DNA from: a virus
Virus record (IMG/VR): IMGVR_UViG_3300035698_017885
Span: 1-44,182 of that record
Reading direction: 5' to 3' (one strand)
Length of the DNA stretch: 44,182 bases
The notes beneath the pieces were generated by a model. The model was not told where the DNA came from and ran no database searches. It saw only the letters and a list, made by a program, of their open reading frames with translations. Within the stretch, counting starts at the first letter, position 1. Every line of letters begins with the position of its first letter. The position numbers and the translations under genes are program-made. This document shows positions 27,581 through 35,476 of the stretch, one piece after another.

Positions 27581-30536
27581 ATTTTTCTCCCCAATATAGA
27601 TATTTATCTACTTCTTCTGTATATTTTATTTTCGCATCATACATCAAATTATCTATTTGGCTTGTTTTCGACGATAATTTTACCATTGCTTTTTTCATAA
27701 TATACAATGCTGCTAATTTTTTTCTGGTTCTCAAAAATGCTGCTTTGATCATTTCTTCTGATGCGGATTTTTTAGTTATTCCACTCAACAATTCTGCGGC
27801 TTCATCTGATCCTATCGGTTTAAACGTCCCTGTCTCCATTTGATTTAAAACATCATCAGCACCCCAAATCGTCAATAATTCTTTTATTCTTTTTTGTTGT
27901 TCGGGTTTGTATGAATGAAGAGGTTTTCTCCTCATCCTCAACATGATAGGAGTTCTCTTCGAAGCCAAACCTCCTGGTTTAGACTTAGCTGACGTTGGAG
28001 AAGGAAGTATCGTCGTATAGTGAGGAACAAAAATATAAAAGAAAGATTTTAATGCCTCAGAAGAAATAGTTCCGTCTCTAAGTCCCTCTAACATAATCTT
28101 GACCCAATTGAAAGCATCCCATCTCAGGTTCTCACCTTTCATACGATCACTCAAAGACCTCTGCCTAGTAACTCTTTCTGCGTTATCCTCTCCAGTCGTC
28201 TCGTCTACTTTCCCATAATTTTTGTAATAATTGGATACATACTCGTCCTCATTCAGAAGAAATTCTTCACTATTCATCACCATTTGTTGTACCTCGGGAG
28301 TAACTGCTTTCATTCCTGTCATCTTTTTCGCTTTATTTATTTCTCTTCTTACATAAACTTTTATAGCGTGAATATCTTCTAAAGACAATCCTCCAAATTT
28401 GAATCCTTTCGCTATCTTATAATCGATCAACAAACCATATATAGACTCATTTGATTCTTCCGGACGAGTCATAATGAGTGAAGCAGCATGACGTTTTAAA
28501 TCTAATATCTCTTTTTTGTATTGTACATATTCACCCACACCAGGAATGTTCTGATGAAGAAAAATATCAGATTTCCCTTTAGATAACAGATATTTGATCC
28601 CTTCTGGTGTGTAATGGTCTTTAGGATTCAATCCAGAATTGATATCCCTCATAACCAAATTCACCAGATCATCAACAGATTGACCTATACGTGAATTTTT
28701 ATACATCTCATACTTCTGTACGATCCTATCAATAGAGGTTAGTTGTCCATCAATGATCCCTCGAAAGTTCTTAACTGTACCAGCCTCGTCAGTATCATCC
28801 GAAGCATCCGAAAGAGACATCTGCATAGACCCCCATCTAGTAACTAACTTCCTAAACTCCAAATCTACTACCCCTCTATCTGGAGCTTTTGGATCAAAAA
28901 TTATTTTCATAAATCCGCGTTTCTCCGCATCTGCTACATTCTTTAACTTACGAGATGTTGGATAGAAGAATTGCATCACTATCTTTCCTTGCCCCTTCTC
29001 TCTTGTATCTGTGACAATAAATCTTCCTTGATTCAACAATAATTGTAACCTCTCATGAAACAAATCAGTTACGAACTTCATGGCATTAGCATTGGCTATT
29101 TTCCCTGGGTCATTCGACAAAACACCCATTCTGTATATACCAGGAATAACGAGATCTGTTACTTCTTTGACTTTCTTGAATTCATGGTCAATGAAATCTG
29201 TTCCCATATTCCTATACGCAACCTCATCTTCCATACTCAACGCTTTACCAGTAGAAGTTAGGGCCTTCACTCCCTCTAACTCATATTTTCCATCCCCTTT
29301 GTCTGGCTCTAATTCTTTCATCTTTAGCATATCGTAACCTTCACCAGCCGCCAATGCACCTACATTCTTTTGAACCCATTGTATTAGCATAGGATCTTTA
29401 TTCTGGATCAAAGCATCTATAAAATTCTCTAAACCATCATTCGGACATTCCATAATCTGGTTTTTAACATCATCATACAATTGAGATTTTTTCTTTTTAG
29501 GGTATGATTTATAAGTAGCCATCAAATCACCACAAGGAAAAGCATAACGTTGTAAAACTCTTGGATCACTCAAGATGAAACCGATTCTTCCATCTAATTT
29601 ATCCACTAAAATATATCGTGGTTCGGCTGCTGTGTCTCTTGCTGGTAGATACCTCTGAGATAAAGCCCTCGTTGTCCCTTCGTCTACAAAATTTGAATAC
29701 TTTTGATACCACGCAGTAAATTGTGGGTCTTGTGAAAGCATATTATTCACAGATATAGTTTGATTGGATACATCTGATATCTCTTCTTCAGGATAGAATC
29801 CCTTTCGTGGTAATCTTTTCCCTTCAACAGTGGCATGTTTATTAATAACATACTCGGCTAATTGTCTCCTAAAATATTCATCAGTAGGAAGACTTACCAT
29901 AACCGTCTGACATGCGTGATCTACTTGTTCTTTTGACAAATTGCGTGCAGCACCCTTAGTTTTGATAACATTATCCATACTCTGTATAAAAAGACTTTTA
30001 AAAGCTTCGTTGTAATCTTTTCCATTCAGGTATAAAATAAACGAGTCTCTATCAAAATTTTCCGGAGGTAAAGAAAATTCAGAAGGTTTTATCATCAGAT
30101 TCTGATGTTCATCATAATAAGTATTATCTTCAATGTATCCATCAAACACAGAATTACCTTGCTCTTGAATCTGTTGAGGTTGCTCAGGAACTCCAGGGGC
30201 AGGATCAAAAGATCTAACCAACCCATGTTTTATTTTTAACATATGTAGAATCTCAATTGCCTTCCCTACAATCTCCACAGATAAATTATATCTCTCGGTA
30301 GGATCTTGTATCACACTTTCTCGTGAAAGGAACTCGTCATTAAGTTTAGAAACTTCCGGAACCATCTCTGTAGCCAATACATGAGGCGGCAATGCAGGGG
30401 TTTCTCTAAATTTTCTATCAAATTCAGATATTTCAGACTGAGCCTGTTCAGGAGTCAGATAATCATGGAATGGCTGTAAAAAAGCCATTTGAGCAAATTT
30501 ATTAATTTTGTTTCTGGATAAATTGAATTTTATCAT
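27534..30536 (-). CDS. Large helical protein of unknown function
   Basis: 1000 residues, start MIKFNLSRNKINKF, with a CGGAG ribosome site. The first 110 residues are helical with an E-F-D-R-K-F-R-E motif; about 110-165 is Gln-rich and disordered-looking. About 260-330 has R-Y-I-L-V-D-K-L-D-G-R-I-G-F. Charged helical segments fill the remainder, and the C-terminal 150 residues are Lys/Arg-rich. There is no Walker motif, no membrane segment and no terminase or portal signature. It sits between PhoH and the zinc-ribbon/actin genes, so an internal virion protein or inner capsid component is plausible, not shown. Confidence 0.7.
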   Translation of the reverse strand: MIKFNLSRNKINKFAQMAFLQPFHDYLTPEQAQSEISEFDRKFRETPALPPHVLATEMVPEVSKLNDEFLSRESVIQDPTERYNLSVEIVGKAIEILHMLKIKHGLVRSFDPAPGVPEQPQQIQEQGNSVFDGYIEDNTYYDEHQNLMIKPSEFSLPPENFDRDSFILYLNGKDYNEAFKSLFIQSMDNVIKTKGAARNLSKEQVDHACQTVMVSLPTDEYFRRQLAEYVINKHATVEGKRLPRKGFYPEEEISDVSNQTISVNNMLSQDPQFTAWYQKYSNFVDEGTTRALSQRYLPARDTAAEPRYILVDKLDGRIGFILSDPRVLQRYAFPCGDLMATYKSYPKKKKSQLYDDVKNQIMECPNDGLENFIDALIQNKDPMLIQWVQKNVGALAAGEGYDMLKMKELEPDKGDGKYELEGVKALTSTGKALSMEDEVAYRNMGTDFIDHEFKKVKEVTDLVIPGIYRMGVLSNDPGKIANANAMKFVTDLFHERLQLLLNQGRFIVTDTREKGQGKIVMQFFYPTSRKLKNVADAEKRGFMKIIFDPKAPDRGVVDLEFRKLVTRWGSMQMSLSDASDDTDEAGTVKNFRGIIDGQLTSIDRIVQKYEMYKNSRIGQSVDDLVNLVMRDINSGLNPKDHYTPEGIKYLLSKGKSDIFLHQNIPGVGEYVQYKKEILDLKRHAASLIMTRPEESNESIYGLLIDYKIAKGFKFGGLSLEDIHAIKVYVRREINKAKKMTGMKAVTPEVQQMVMNSEEFLLNEDEYVSNYYKNYGKVDETTGEDNAERVTRQRSLSDRMKGENLRWDAFNWVKIMLEGLRDGTISSEALKSFFYIFVPHYTTILPSPTSAKSKPGGLASKRTPIMLRMRRKPLHSYKPEQQKRIKELLTIWGADDVLNQMETGTFKPIGSDEAAELLSGITKKSASEEMIKAAFLRTRKKLAALYIMKKAMVKLSSKTSQIDNLMYDAKIKYTEEVDKYLYWGEKYDQDFDNLPMWKYRI

Positions 30537-30564
30537 TTATTTTCTCCGCACAAATATCCCAATA

Positions 30565-30572
30565 TATTTATA
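30565..30572 (-). promoter_or_regulatory. TATAAATA promoter-like octamer
   Basis: The minus strand reads TCTCGAATATAAATATA in the 64-base gap between the PhoH and 1000-residue genes, about 30 bases before the start. TATAAATA is the T4-type late promoter core, but T4-type transcription factors were not seen here, so this is a match to pattern only. Confidence 0.35.
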
Positions 30573-30600
30573 TTCGAGATAAAGACAGAAAAACCTTTGA

Positions 30601-31305
30601 TTATTGAGAAGCAGAATATCTTTTCTCAATTCCGCTTATTATAGGATGACGAACCACAGACGCATCTGACAACTCAACGAAAGATATGCCCTCAACACTG
30701 CCAAGCCTCGAAATAGCGTCCACAAAGCCATTCTCGGCCCCCAGATCGGACTGAGCCAAATCACCAGCAATCACCAATTTGCTATCACGCCCAATCCTTG
30801 TTAAAAATAATCTCATCTGATTTTTAGTGGCATTTTGTCCCTCATCCAAAAGAACAAAAGACCTACTAAATGTCATTCCCCTCAGAAATGCTAATGATAA
30901 TGTTAGAATCTTTTTCTCATCTATAAGTTTATTAACCTGTCTATTACTAATCACAGATGACAGAATATCGAAAATTGGCATCATGTAAGGAGCTATCTTC
31001 TCATCAACGTCTCCGGGCAAATAACCAATCTTTTCCCCATAAGCCTCAACACATGGTCTAATAAAAATCAATTTGTCGTAATTGCCCTGATACAATTCAT
31101 TCAAACCATAAATTGTTGCGAGATATGTTTTACCTACACCAGCTATACCAGATATGAAAGTTACATCATTCTTATTGATTTCTTTTAATACTGTCTTCTG
31201 TTCATCATTTTTTGCTTCGAGTCGTATTCTTTTCACAGGTGCAGAAATAGGTTTCTTTTTTGGAATAATTGGTAACTTACCATTACCGTTCTTCTTTCTT
31301 GACAT
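30601..31305 (-). CDS. phoH: PhoH-like ATPase
   Basis: 234 residues, start MSRKKNGNGKLPII, with an AAAGGAA ribosome site. Walker A is GIAGVGKT (53-60); Walker B is FVLLDEGQN (150-158); VIAGDLAQSD (178-187) is the sensor segment; VVRHPI (217-222) carries the conserved arginine. RPCVEAYGEKIGYLPGD (83-99) is the family's signature. PhoH-like ATPases are very common in large phages. They are RNA/DNA-associated P-loop enzymes whose precise phage role is unsettled. All nucleotide-binding residues are present. Confidence 0.9.
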   Translation of the reverse strand: MSRKKNGNGKLPIIPKKKPISAPVKRIRLEAKNDEQKTVLKEINKNDVTFISGIAGVGKTYLATIYGLNELYQGNYDKLIFIRPCVEAYGEKIGYLPGDVDEKIAPYMMPIFDILSSVISNRQVNKLIDEKKILTLSLAFLRGMTFSRSFVLLDEGQNATKNQMRLFLTRIGRDSKLVIAGDLAQSDLGAENGFVDAISRLGSVEGISFVELSDASVVRHPIISGIEKRYSASQ

Positions 31306-31701
31306 CTACCGTTCCTTTACAAGCACAATAGTACTATCACTGGCCTTCTCCACAACCATACCACCAAAAATGTAATGAACGTGAACCGGCTTATAGCGTC
31401 CAAAAACATCCTGAACATAATCCCATTCTGCTTGGTTCATCTCAATACTCTTATCCTTCAAGATTACCTGACACCTAAGTTGTAACAAATCTACGTCTAT
31501 ATCCTCTTTTATGACATCTAACATTCCATCCAATTCGTTACGCATAACCAAATCTTCCCATCCACCATCCATATAAGACTTCATTAAATTTTGTCTTTGC
31601 TCTACTGGGAGATTACTAAGAAGAACGTCTCTCTGATGTGTGTTGAAAAATCTTGCATATGACCAGTATTCCGCGAAATTATTGAATACTTTCTCTATCA
31701 T
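31306..31701 (-). CDS. Hypothetical protein upstream of phoH
   Basis: 131 residues, start MIEKVFNNFAEYWSY, with a GGAG ribosome site. The stop codon lies next to the PhoH start, so the two are coupled. The N-terminal half is helical and acidic. The C-terminal half is beta-like (VHVHYIFGGMVVEK), with a Trp-Asp-Tyr-Val helix before it. No catalytic motif was recognised. It is an operon partner of phoH. Confidence 0.65.
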   Translation of the reverse strand: MIEKVFNNFAEYWSYARFFNTHQRDVLLSNLPVEQRQNLMKSYMDGGWEDLVMRNELDGMLDVIKEDIDVDLLQLRCQVILKDKSIEMNQAEWDYVQDVFGRYKPVHVHYIFGGMVVEKASDSTIVLVKER

Positions 31702-31751
31702 TTTTTCACTCCACCATTACATTCCAACATGTAAGAAAAACTCCTGCTAAA

Positions 31752-32102
31752 TTATCCAACTACTTTAACATCGACATCAGGACCAGTCACATAAAGCAAA
31801 CATTTGATACCAAAATTTTCAATTAATTCAGACAACTCTTCCTCAACTCTGGCTAATCTTGGCTCATCAACAGGACTACCGATTGAACCCACCTTCACTA
31901 ATAACATCCTACCTTCTAATCCATTAAAAAGAATCTGTTCAATATTATCATTATTCGCATCAAAACCAAGAGGGACTGTCGCTTTGTCCAACGCATTCTG
32001 AAGTTTGTCTTTCTCTAAAATAGAAACATCATCTTCAACATCCTCAAGAACGATAGCCTCATCACTTACTCTCTTGACTTTCTTAACATTTTTCTTAGCC
32101 AT
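31752..32102 (-). CDS. Hypothetical protein, alpha/beta fold
   Basis: 116 residues, start MAKKNVKKVKRV. It has a Lys-rich N-terminus, then an acidic segment (EDVEDDVSILEKDKL), then alternating strands and helices (RMLLVKVGSIG, ARVEEELSELIENFGIKCLLYVTG). It overlaps the end of the preceding gene by eight bases, with GGAAA as a probable ribosome site. The V-K-V-G then V-E-E-E-L helix then L-L-Y-V-T-G pattern suggests a small alpha/beta fold. Function is not known. Confidence 0.6.
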   Translation of the reverse strand: MAKKNVKKVKRVSDEAIVLEDVEDDVSILEKDKLQNALDKATVPLGFDANNDNIEQILFNGLEGRMLLVKVGSIGSPVDEPRLARVEEELSELIENFGIKCLLYVTGPDVDVKVVG

Positions 32103-32454
32103 TATTTAATTTTCCAAGATTAAGAATAGACTTATTGTCTTGAATTACTCTTACTTCTCCATTATTAAGAATGAATGAATTTTTTTCATCCAAGACACCA
32201 GCTAATAATTCATAGACTAATCTTTTTTGGATAGCCATCCCTTTCCCTTCAAGGATCAAGGATTTCATTCCATCTGGTAATCCTTGAATTTTCGGGTTAG
32301 TTCCTCTTAATACTGTTTCTTTGAGTAAGGATGATGGAATGAAGAAGAATGATACATCTGGGTTCCATATTACTTCTTGAATCTCTGGTAATTTATCTTT
32401 TACTTTTTCTTTTAATTTTTCATTATCTAGTGGAATATTTTCTTGATATTTCAT
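32095..32454 (-). CDS. Hypothetical protein following IscB
   Basis: 119 residues, start MKYQENIPLDNEKLK. The ATG overlaps the IscB stop as ATGA, and GGAG lies upstream inside the sequence next to the element's right-end hairpin. The N-terminus is charged and helical, then beta-like (DVSFFFIPSSLL). LRGTNPKIQGLPDGMKSL suggests a loop-rich region. No family was recognised. It appears uninterrupted, so the IscB element entered between genes. Confidence 0.65.
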   Translation of the reverse strand: MKYQENIPLDNEKLKEKVKDKLPEIQEVIWNPDVSFFFIPSSLLKETVLRGTNPKIQGLPDGMKSLILEGKGMAIQKRLVYELLAGVLDEKNSFILNNGEVRVIQDNKSILNLGKLNNG

Positions 32455-33707
32455 TTGTTTTCTCCAAGGAGACCCGTTCCTTCAGGGACGGGAGGAATTG
32501 GAGATATAAATCCCATTTCCATTATACCTGCTTGTCTTGAACTTATTCTAATACAATTTTTCTTTATGTTTACAGAATTACTAATTACTTTACCAAATAT
32601 GTCCATTAAAACAAAATATCCAGAACTTCTTTTCCCTTTTACAAAACCAATACCTTTATCGGTTTTAACCAAATCAAACTTCCTTAAACCGAACAATTTA
32701 CCCGTTGGAATTTCCTTTTCACTTCTAACACCTTTAGTTTGTTGATAGTCGCCTTTTGATATGTGCTTTTTATGATAAACAATATTATTCAAATCTACTA
32801 TCTCATCTTCTCCACAACAAACAGAAACAGCATCGTAAAAATGAGTTTTAGGCAAATTTAACACTTGTTCTCGTTTGTATTTAGTCTCATAACCAAAAGT
32901 CTCTTCAAACTTCCAAACTCTTTTCAATTGTGATTTTATGATACTAACTTCTGTAGCATACTTAGTCTTTGACTTTTTACCTTTCAACTTGAATTTGCCT
33001 TCATGTAATTTATCGTGACACTCTCTACATAAAGTAATTAAATTATCAGGAGAATCTGTTCCATTTTTACTTCTGAATATAATATGATGAACATGTAATT
33101 TTCTATTACTCTTTTTACATTTTTGACACTTGTATCCATCCCGGTGTAATATATATGCTTTTACATTATAAAAACCTTTTTGTCTACCATTTTGATAATT
33201 TACAACTTTTGGATTAGAGATTTTATGAATATCAAAACTTGCCGTTTCAACTTTCCATTTTGAAACTGGTAAAATAGATTCGACAAATCTTTTTTCTCTC
33301 AAATGGCTATCTACTTTGCTCCTGATACTTGGAGCTAATCTATTAGTTTTTCTCATTGAAGAACGATTCTGCCATCTTGGTTTACGATAACGGGTTTTTC
33401 TATTTCTTCGAGTCCTACGATACATTTTTCTTTTTTCCATTTTTTTTGATACATCTTGTCGAATTTGAACTTCAGACTGATAAACAACTTCTTCATTTGT
33501 AATACAAGCACAACCAATCGTTTTAGAGCCAGTATCCATTCCAGCAATAACTTCCTGCTTCGATTCTCCAGTAGCCGAAAGTAACTGGATAGTGAAAGGA
33601 ACTTTACAAATCACTTTTGCCTTACCGCCTTGTAAAAGTTTTTTCGCTTTTCTTGGAGAACAAGGCATTAGCGGTTGTTGTCTTTGATTTATGACATATA
33701 CTCTCAA
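32451..33707 (-). CDS. iscB: IscB RNA-guided nuclease
   Basis: 418 residues. The start is TTG at 33707, chosen because AGGAGG lies seven bases upstream and the protein then begins MRVYVINQ, as IscB proteins do. Domains in order: PLMP motif (QPLMPCSP, 11-18); RuvC-I GMDTGSKTIG with D58; Arg-rich bridge helix (about 89-112); RuvC-II with E154; HNH with C194/C197, HVHH at 205-208 and C227/C230; RuvC-III THFYDAVSV with D292. All expected catalytic residues are present, so it should be an active dsDNA nuclease guided by omega-RNA. The C-terminal IPPVPEGTGLL is encoded by the element's right-end hairpin, and the stop overlaps the next gene. No transposase is present, so the element is non-autonomous. 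Confidence 0.95.
   Translation of the reverse strand: MRVYVINQRQQPLMPCSPRKAKKLLQGGKAKVICKVPFTIQLLSATGESKQEVIAGMDTGSKTIGCACITNEEVVYQSEVQIRQDVSKKMEKRKMYRRTRRNRKTRYRKPRWQNRSSMRKTNRLAPSIRSKVDSHLREKRFVESILPVSKWKVETASFDIHKISNPKVVNYQNGRQKGFYNVKAYILHRDGYKCQKCKKSNRKLHVHHIIFRSKNGTDSPDNLITLCRECHDKLHEGKFKLKGKKSKTKYATEVSIIKSQLKRVWKFEETFGYETKYKREQVLNLPKTHFYDAVSVCCGEDEIVDLNNIVYHKKHISKGDYQQTKGVRSEKEIPTGKLFGLRKFDLVKTDKGIGFVKGKRSSGYFVLMDIFGKVISNSVNIKKNCIRISSRQAGIMEMGFISPIPPVPEGTGLLGENK
32473..32492 (-). repeat. Right-end hairpin of the IscB element
   Basis: The minus strand reads CCCGTCCCTGAAGGAACGGG, an imperfect hairpin with loop TGAA. It has the same architecture as the left-end hairpin at 33968-33987, including one C-A mismatch at the same place. 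Such hairpins mark the ends of IS200/IS605-type elements. This one lies inside the end of the iscB reading frame. Confidence 0.75.
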
Positions 33708-33711
33708 GTTA

Positions 33712-33990
33712 TGTCCTCCTCAAAGTAGAGTAATGCGTATCTTTAGCATTGGAGTTACTATAGAGTCCGGCTTTCCCTCGAACGGTTAAAAAGACTTCAC
33801 AATGTGGTTGACTAAGACTCTCGTCTTTGTTTACAGTGCCACGAAAGAGCGAGGAACTGGGACGGCATTCCAAGGTTTCTACATTCTTTTTAACGTTTAC
33901 TAACAACTTTTAATTTCTCCCGTTAGTATTCTGGTCAACAAATTACTCTTAAGAATCACTTCTCAAGCCCCTTCCTTTAGGGAGGGGTTG
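33712..33990 (-). ncRNA. Predicted omega-RNA of the IscB nuclease (HEARO-type)
   Basis: About 280 non-coding bases fill the space between the HNH gene and the iscB start. HEARO/omega-RNAs lie directly upstream of iscB with their 3' end near its start codon. Visible structure: the left-end hairpin at 33968-33987 (CCCCTCC with GGAAGGGG, loop TAAA), a GAGA-loop hairpin at 33814-33827, and GC-rich blocks near 33850-33880. The guide of an IscB omega-RNA is at its 5' end and comes from flanking DNA, here about 33990-34010. A short reading frame inside (33709-33906) is not a gene. Confidence 0.75.
33968..33987 (-). repeat. Left-end hairpin of the IscB element
   Basis: The minus strand reads CCCCTCCCTAAAGGAAGGGG with loop TAAA. 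It follows GTCAACAA, a sequence often seen at IscB/TnpB element ends, and pairs in form with the hairpin at 32473-32492. Confidence 0.8.
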
Positions 33991-34011
33991 TTGACTTATT
34001 TGATTCCTTTG

Positions 34012-34025
34012 TCTTTATATCGGAA
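34012..34025 (-). promoter_or_regulatory. Candidate promoter for the omega-RNA/iscB transcript
   Basis: The minus strand reads GTTCCGATATAAAG directly after the HNH stop codon and 20-25 bases before the left-end hairpin. It matches the CCGAT-plus-AT motif at other leaders. If it is a phage promoter, the omega-RNA would be made under phage control. Not proven. Confidence 0.35.
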
Positions 34026-34781
34026 CTAATGACTTTGCTTGAAAAGATTAAGACGCTGATTAACTTTATGAAGTGATAGTATTTTTTCGTCAGAATCGTC
34101 AAATTCAATATTGTAATGACATAATTCACATAGAGTGATGAGTAAATCTAATTGTCTTCCTAACAAAACTTCAGATGAATAGCTTATGTGATGAACCTGG
34201 GTTCCCCTCTCTTTCCCACAACACTGACATTTATAGTCATCCCTCTTTTTAACTTTTCCACTTATCTTTTTCCATAAATTAGATTTCAAATACTCCTGAT
34301 ATGACAAAAATCCTAATTTTTTTATCTCTTCATTTCTCTGTTGATACGTAGACCAACGCTTAGCACTATGTTCTAATTTTCTTTTACGCTTCTTTTTGTT
34401 TCCCTCTCCTATCCATTTATCTCTTAACGCATACTCTCTAATCTTTAATTCTTTTTCTTCTTGCTTTGGATTTTTTATTTGTTTACGACATGGTTTGTTT
34501 TTTAATCTTTTATTACATTGTCTATCATATTCTTTTTTCTCACGTAACTTATCAATTTCTATATAAAACTTTTGAATTTCCTTGTCTATTTTATTTATTT
34601 CTTCTTCCCACTCTTTTTCGAGAATATAACTTCTCTCTATGATTTTTTCATCTTGGATTGATATCCTATATTTTGATATTTCTTTACATTTTCTTCTAAA
34701 ATTATTTCTTATGTTTTCTGAATGTGCAATTTTACTTTCATAAAATTTAATATATTTATCATACCAATTCTTTCTTTTCAT
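34026..34781 (-). CDS. HNH endonuclease
   Basis: 251 residues, start MKRKNWYDKYIKFYES. The N-terminal 150 residues are very Lys/Glu-rich and helical, probably a coiled coil. The C-terminal HNH domain (about 178-235) has YKCQCCGKE, V-H-H-I, and L-C-E-L-C-H: two zinc-binding cysteine pairs and the catalytic histidine pair. It is a free-standing nuclease of the homing type, typical of phage genomes. It stands between the large structured RNA and the IscB element. The ribosome site is weak. It could be a separate homing gene or could belong to the RNA upstream. Confidence 0.85.
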   Translation of the reverse strand: MKRKNWYDKYIKFYESKIAHSENIRNNFRRKCKEISKYRISIQDEKIIERSYILEKEWEEEINKIDKEIQKFYIEIDKLREKKEYDRQCNKRLKNKPCRKQIKNPKQEEKELKIREYALRDKWIGEGNKKKRKRKLEHSAKRWSTYQQRNEEIKKLGFLSYQEYLKSNLWKKISGKVKKRDDYKCQCCGKERGTQVHHISYSSEVLLGRQLDLLITLCELCHYNIEFDDSDEKILSLHKVNQRLNLFKQSH

Positions 34782-34884
34782 AATTATTTAATACCAATGA
34801 TGTTTTTATATGACATATTAAGCCATAATGTTCAATCATATAATCGTCATATTAGAACAATATATTTAAGACATTTTTAAAAAC

Positions 34885-34916
34885 AAATAATTATAATTAA
34901 AAAAATATAATTATTT
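34885..34916 (-). repeat. AT-rich inverted repeat downstream of structured RNA
   Basis: A perfect 11-bp inverted repeat (34885-34895 with 34906-34916) with a ten-base loop rich in A on the plus strand, T on the minus. It follows the CTTAAC hairpin at 34924-34939 and precedes the HNH gene. It may serve as a weak terminator or boundary. Confidence 0.5.
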
Positions 34917-34919
34917 ATA

Positions 34920-35455
34920 ATGCCTTAACGTAGGTTAAGTTTGGAGAGAATAGAATGCCCCTATATTATGTATAGGGAACATTCTATTTGTTCTCATTTA
35001 GGGTTATGCCTTTCCGCGTGGAAAGCCGGAGCCGAATGAGATGCACAGGTCTTCTTTTACCGGTGGACCTGTATGGTAAAACTCTACAAAGTTATATTAA
35101 ACGAAGTAGATTAAGTTTTAACCATCCTTTACCGTCCCAGAAATGTTAGTCCCTCTTCAAACGACTGAAAGACAGATGCACGGAGTTGGCTCGCCGTGAA
35201 CCCCAGTTGGAAATTTTTGTAGTGATTGGCATCACTCCAGGATACGAATAATCAAGGGTTTATATTTCCCCTCGCGGCCCGTCCTACTAACCTGGGACTG
35301 TACTGACTAATGTCTAAATCGCAGCCGCACCTATAAGAGCAAGGTGATAGGTCCACCTCTGGTGAATGTCTTTTTTTATGTTCCTTTAGCACTCGATATT
35401 TGCTAAAGGCAAAACGCCCACCGAATAAGTTGTTATCTTTATACTCGGCAGAAAG
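34920..35455 (-). ncRNA. Large structured non-coding RNA, class unknown
   Basis: About 535 bases with no reading frame, in a genome where gaps are otherwise under 150. Strong helices (plus coordinates): 35421-35448; 35383-35409 (9 bp); 35221-35236 (6 bp); 35179-35198; 35045-35051 with 35066-35072 (7 bp), interleaved with 35055-35061 and 35075-35081 (7 bp), so a pseudoknot or switch; 34993-34998 with 35035-35040 enclosing 35010-35025; 34949-34988 (16-17 bp); and 34924-34939 at the end. The minus strand is favoured because neighbours run that way and a hairpin with a following T-rich tract closes the region. GC content is higher than its surroundings. Size and phage setting recall ornate RNAs such as ROOL and GOLLD, but I could not match either from memory. 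The rest of the 34782-35476 gap is AT-rich leader sequence. Confidence 0.7.
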
Positions 35456-35476
35456 AAGGGAAGAATTGAAAAGTTT

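Larger units (their letters stand above)
32473..33990 (-). mobile_element. IS200/IS605-type element carrying iscB, no transposase
   Basis: About 1.5 kb bounded by two similar hairpins, with the omega-RNA region and iscB between them. No TnpA (Y1 transposase) is encoded, so mobility would need one supplied in trans. Exact ends are not fixed, as these elements make no target-site duplication. The neighbours look intact: the HNH gene ends upstream and the 119-residue gene starts downstream. Confidence 0.7.

Noticed and set aside
33709-33906. 65-residue minus-strand reading frame upstream of iscB
   Set aside because: It lies within the predicted omega-RNA, has low-complexity composition and no ribosome site.
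34920-35455. Group I or group II self-splicing intron
   Set aside because: No convincing core (no recognisable P-Q-R-S elements, no domain V pattern) and no interrupted gene on the two sides; not fully excluded without a covariance search.
34920-35455. tRNA, tmRNA or RNase P RNA in the gap
   Set aside because: No T-loop GTTCRA arrangement with acceptor stem, no CCA end and no RNase P core sequence seen.
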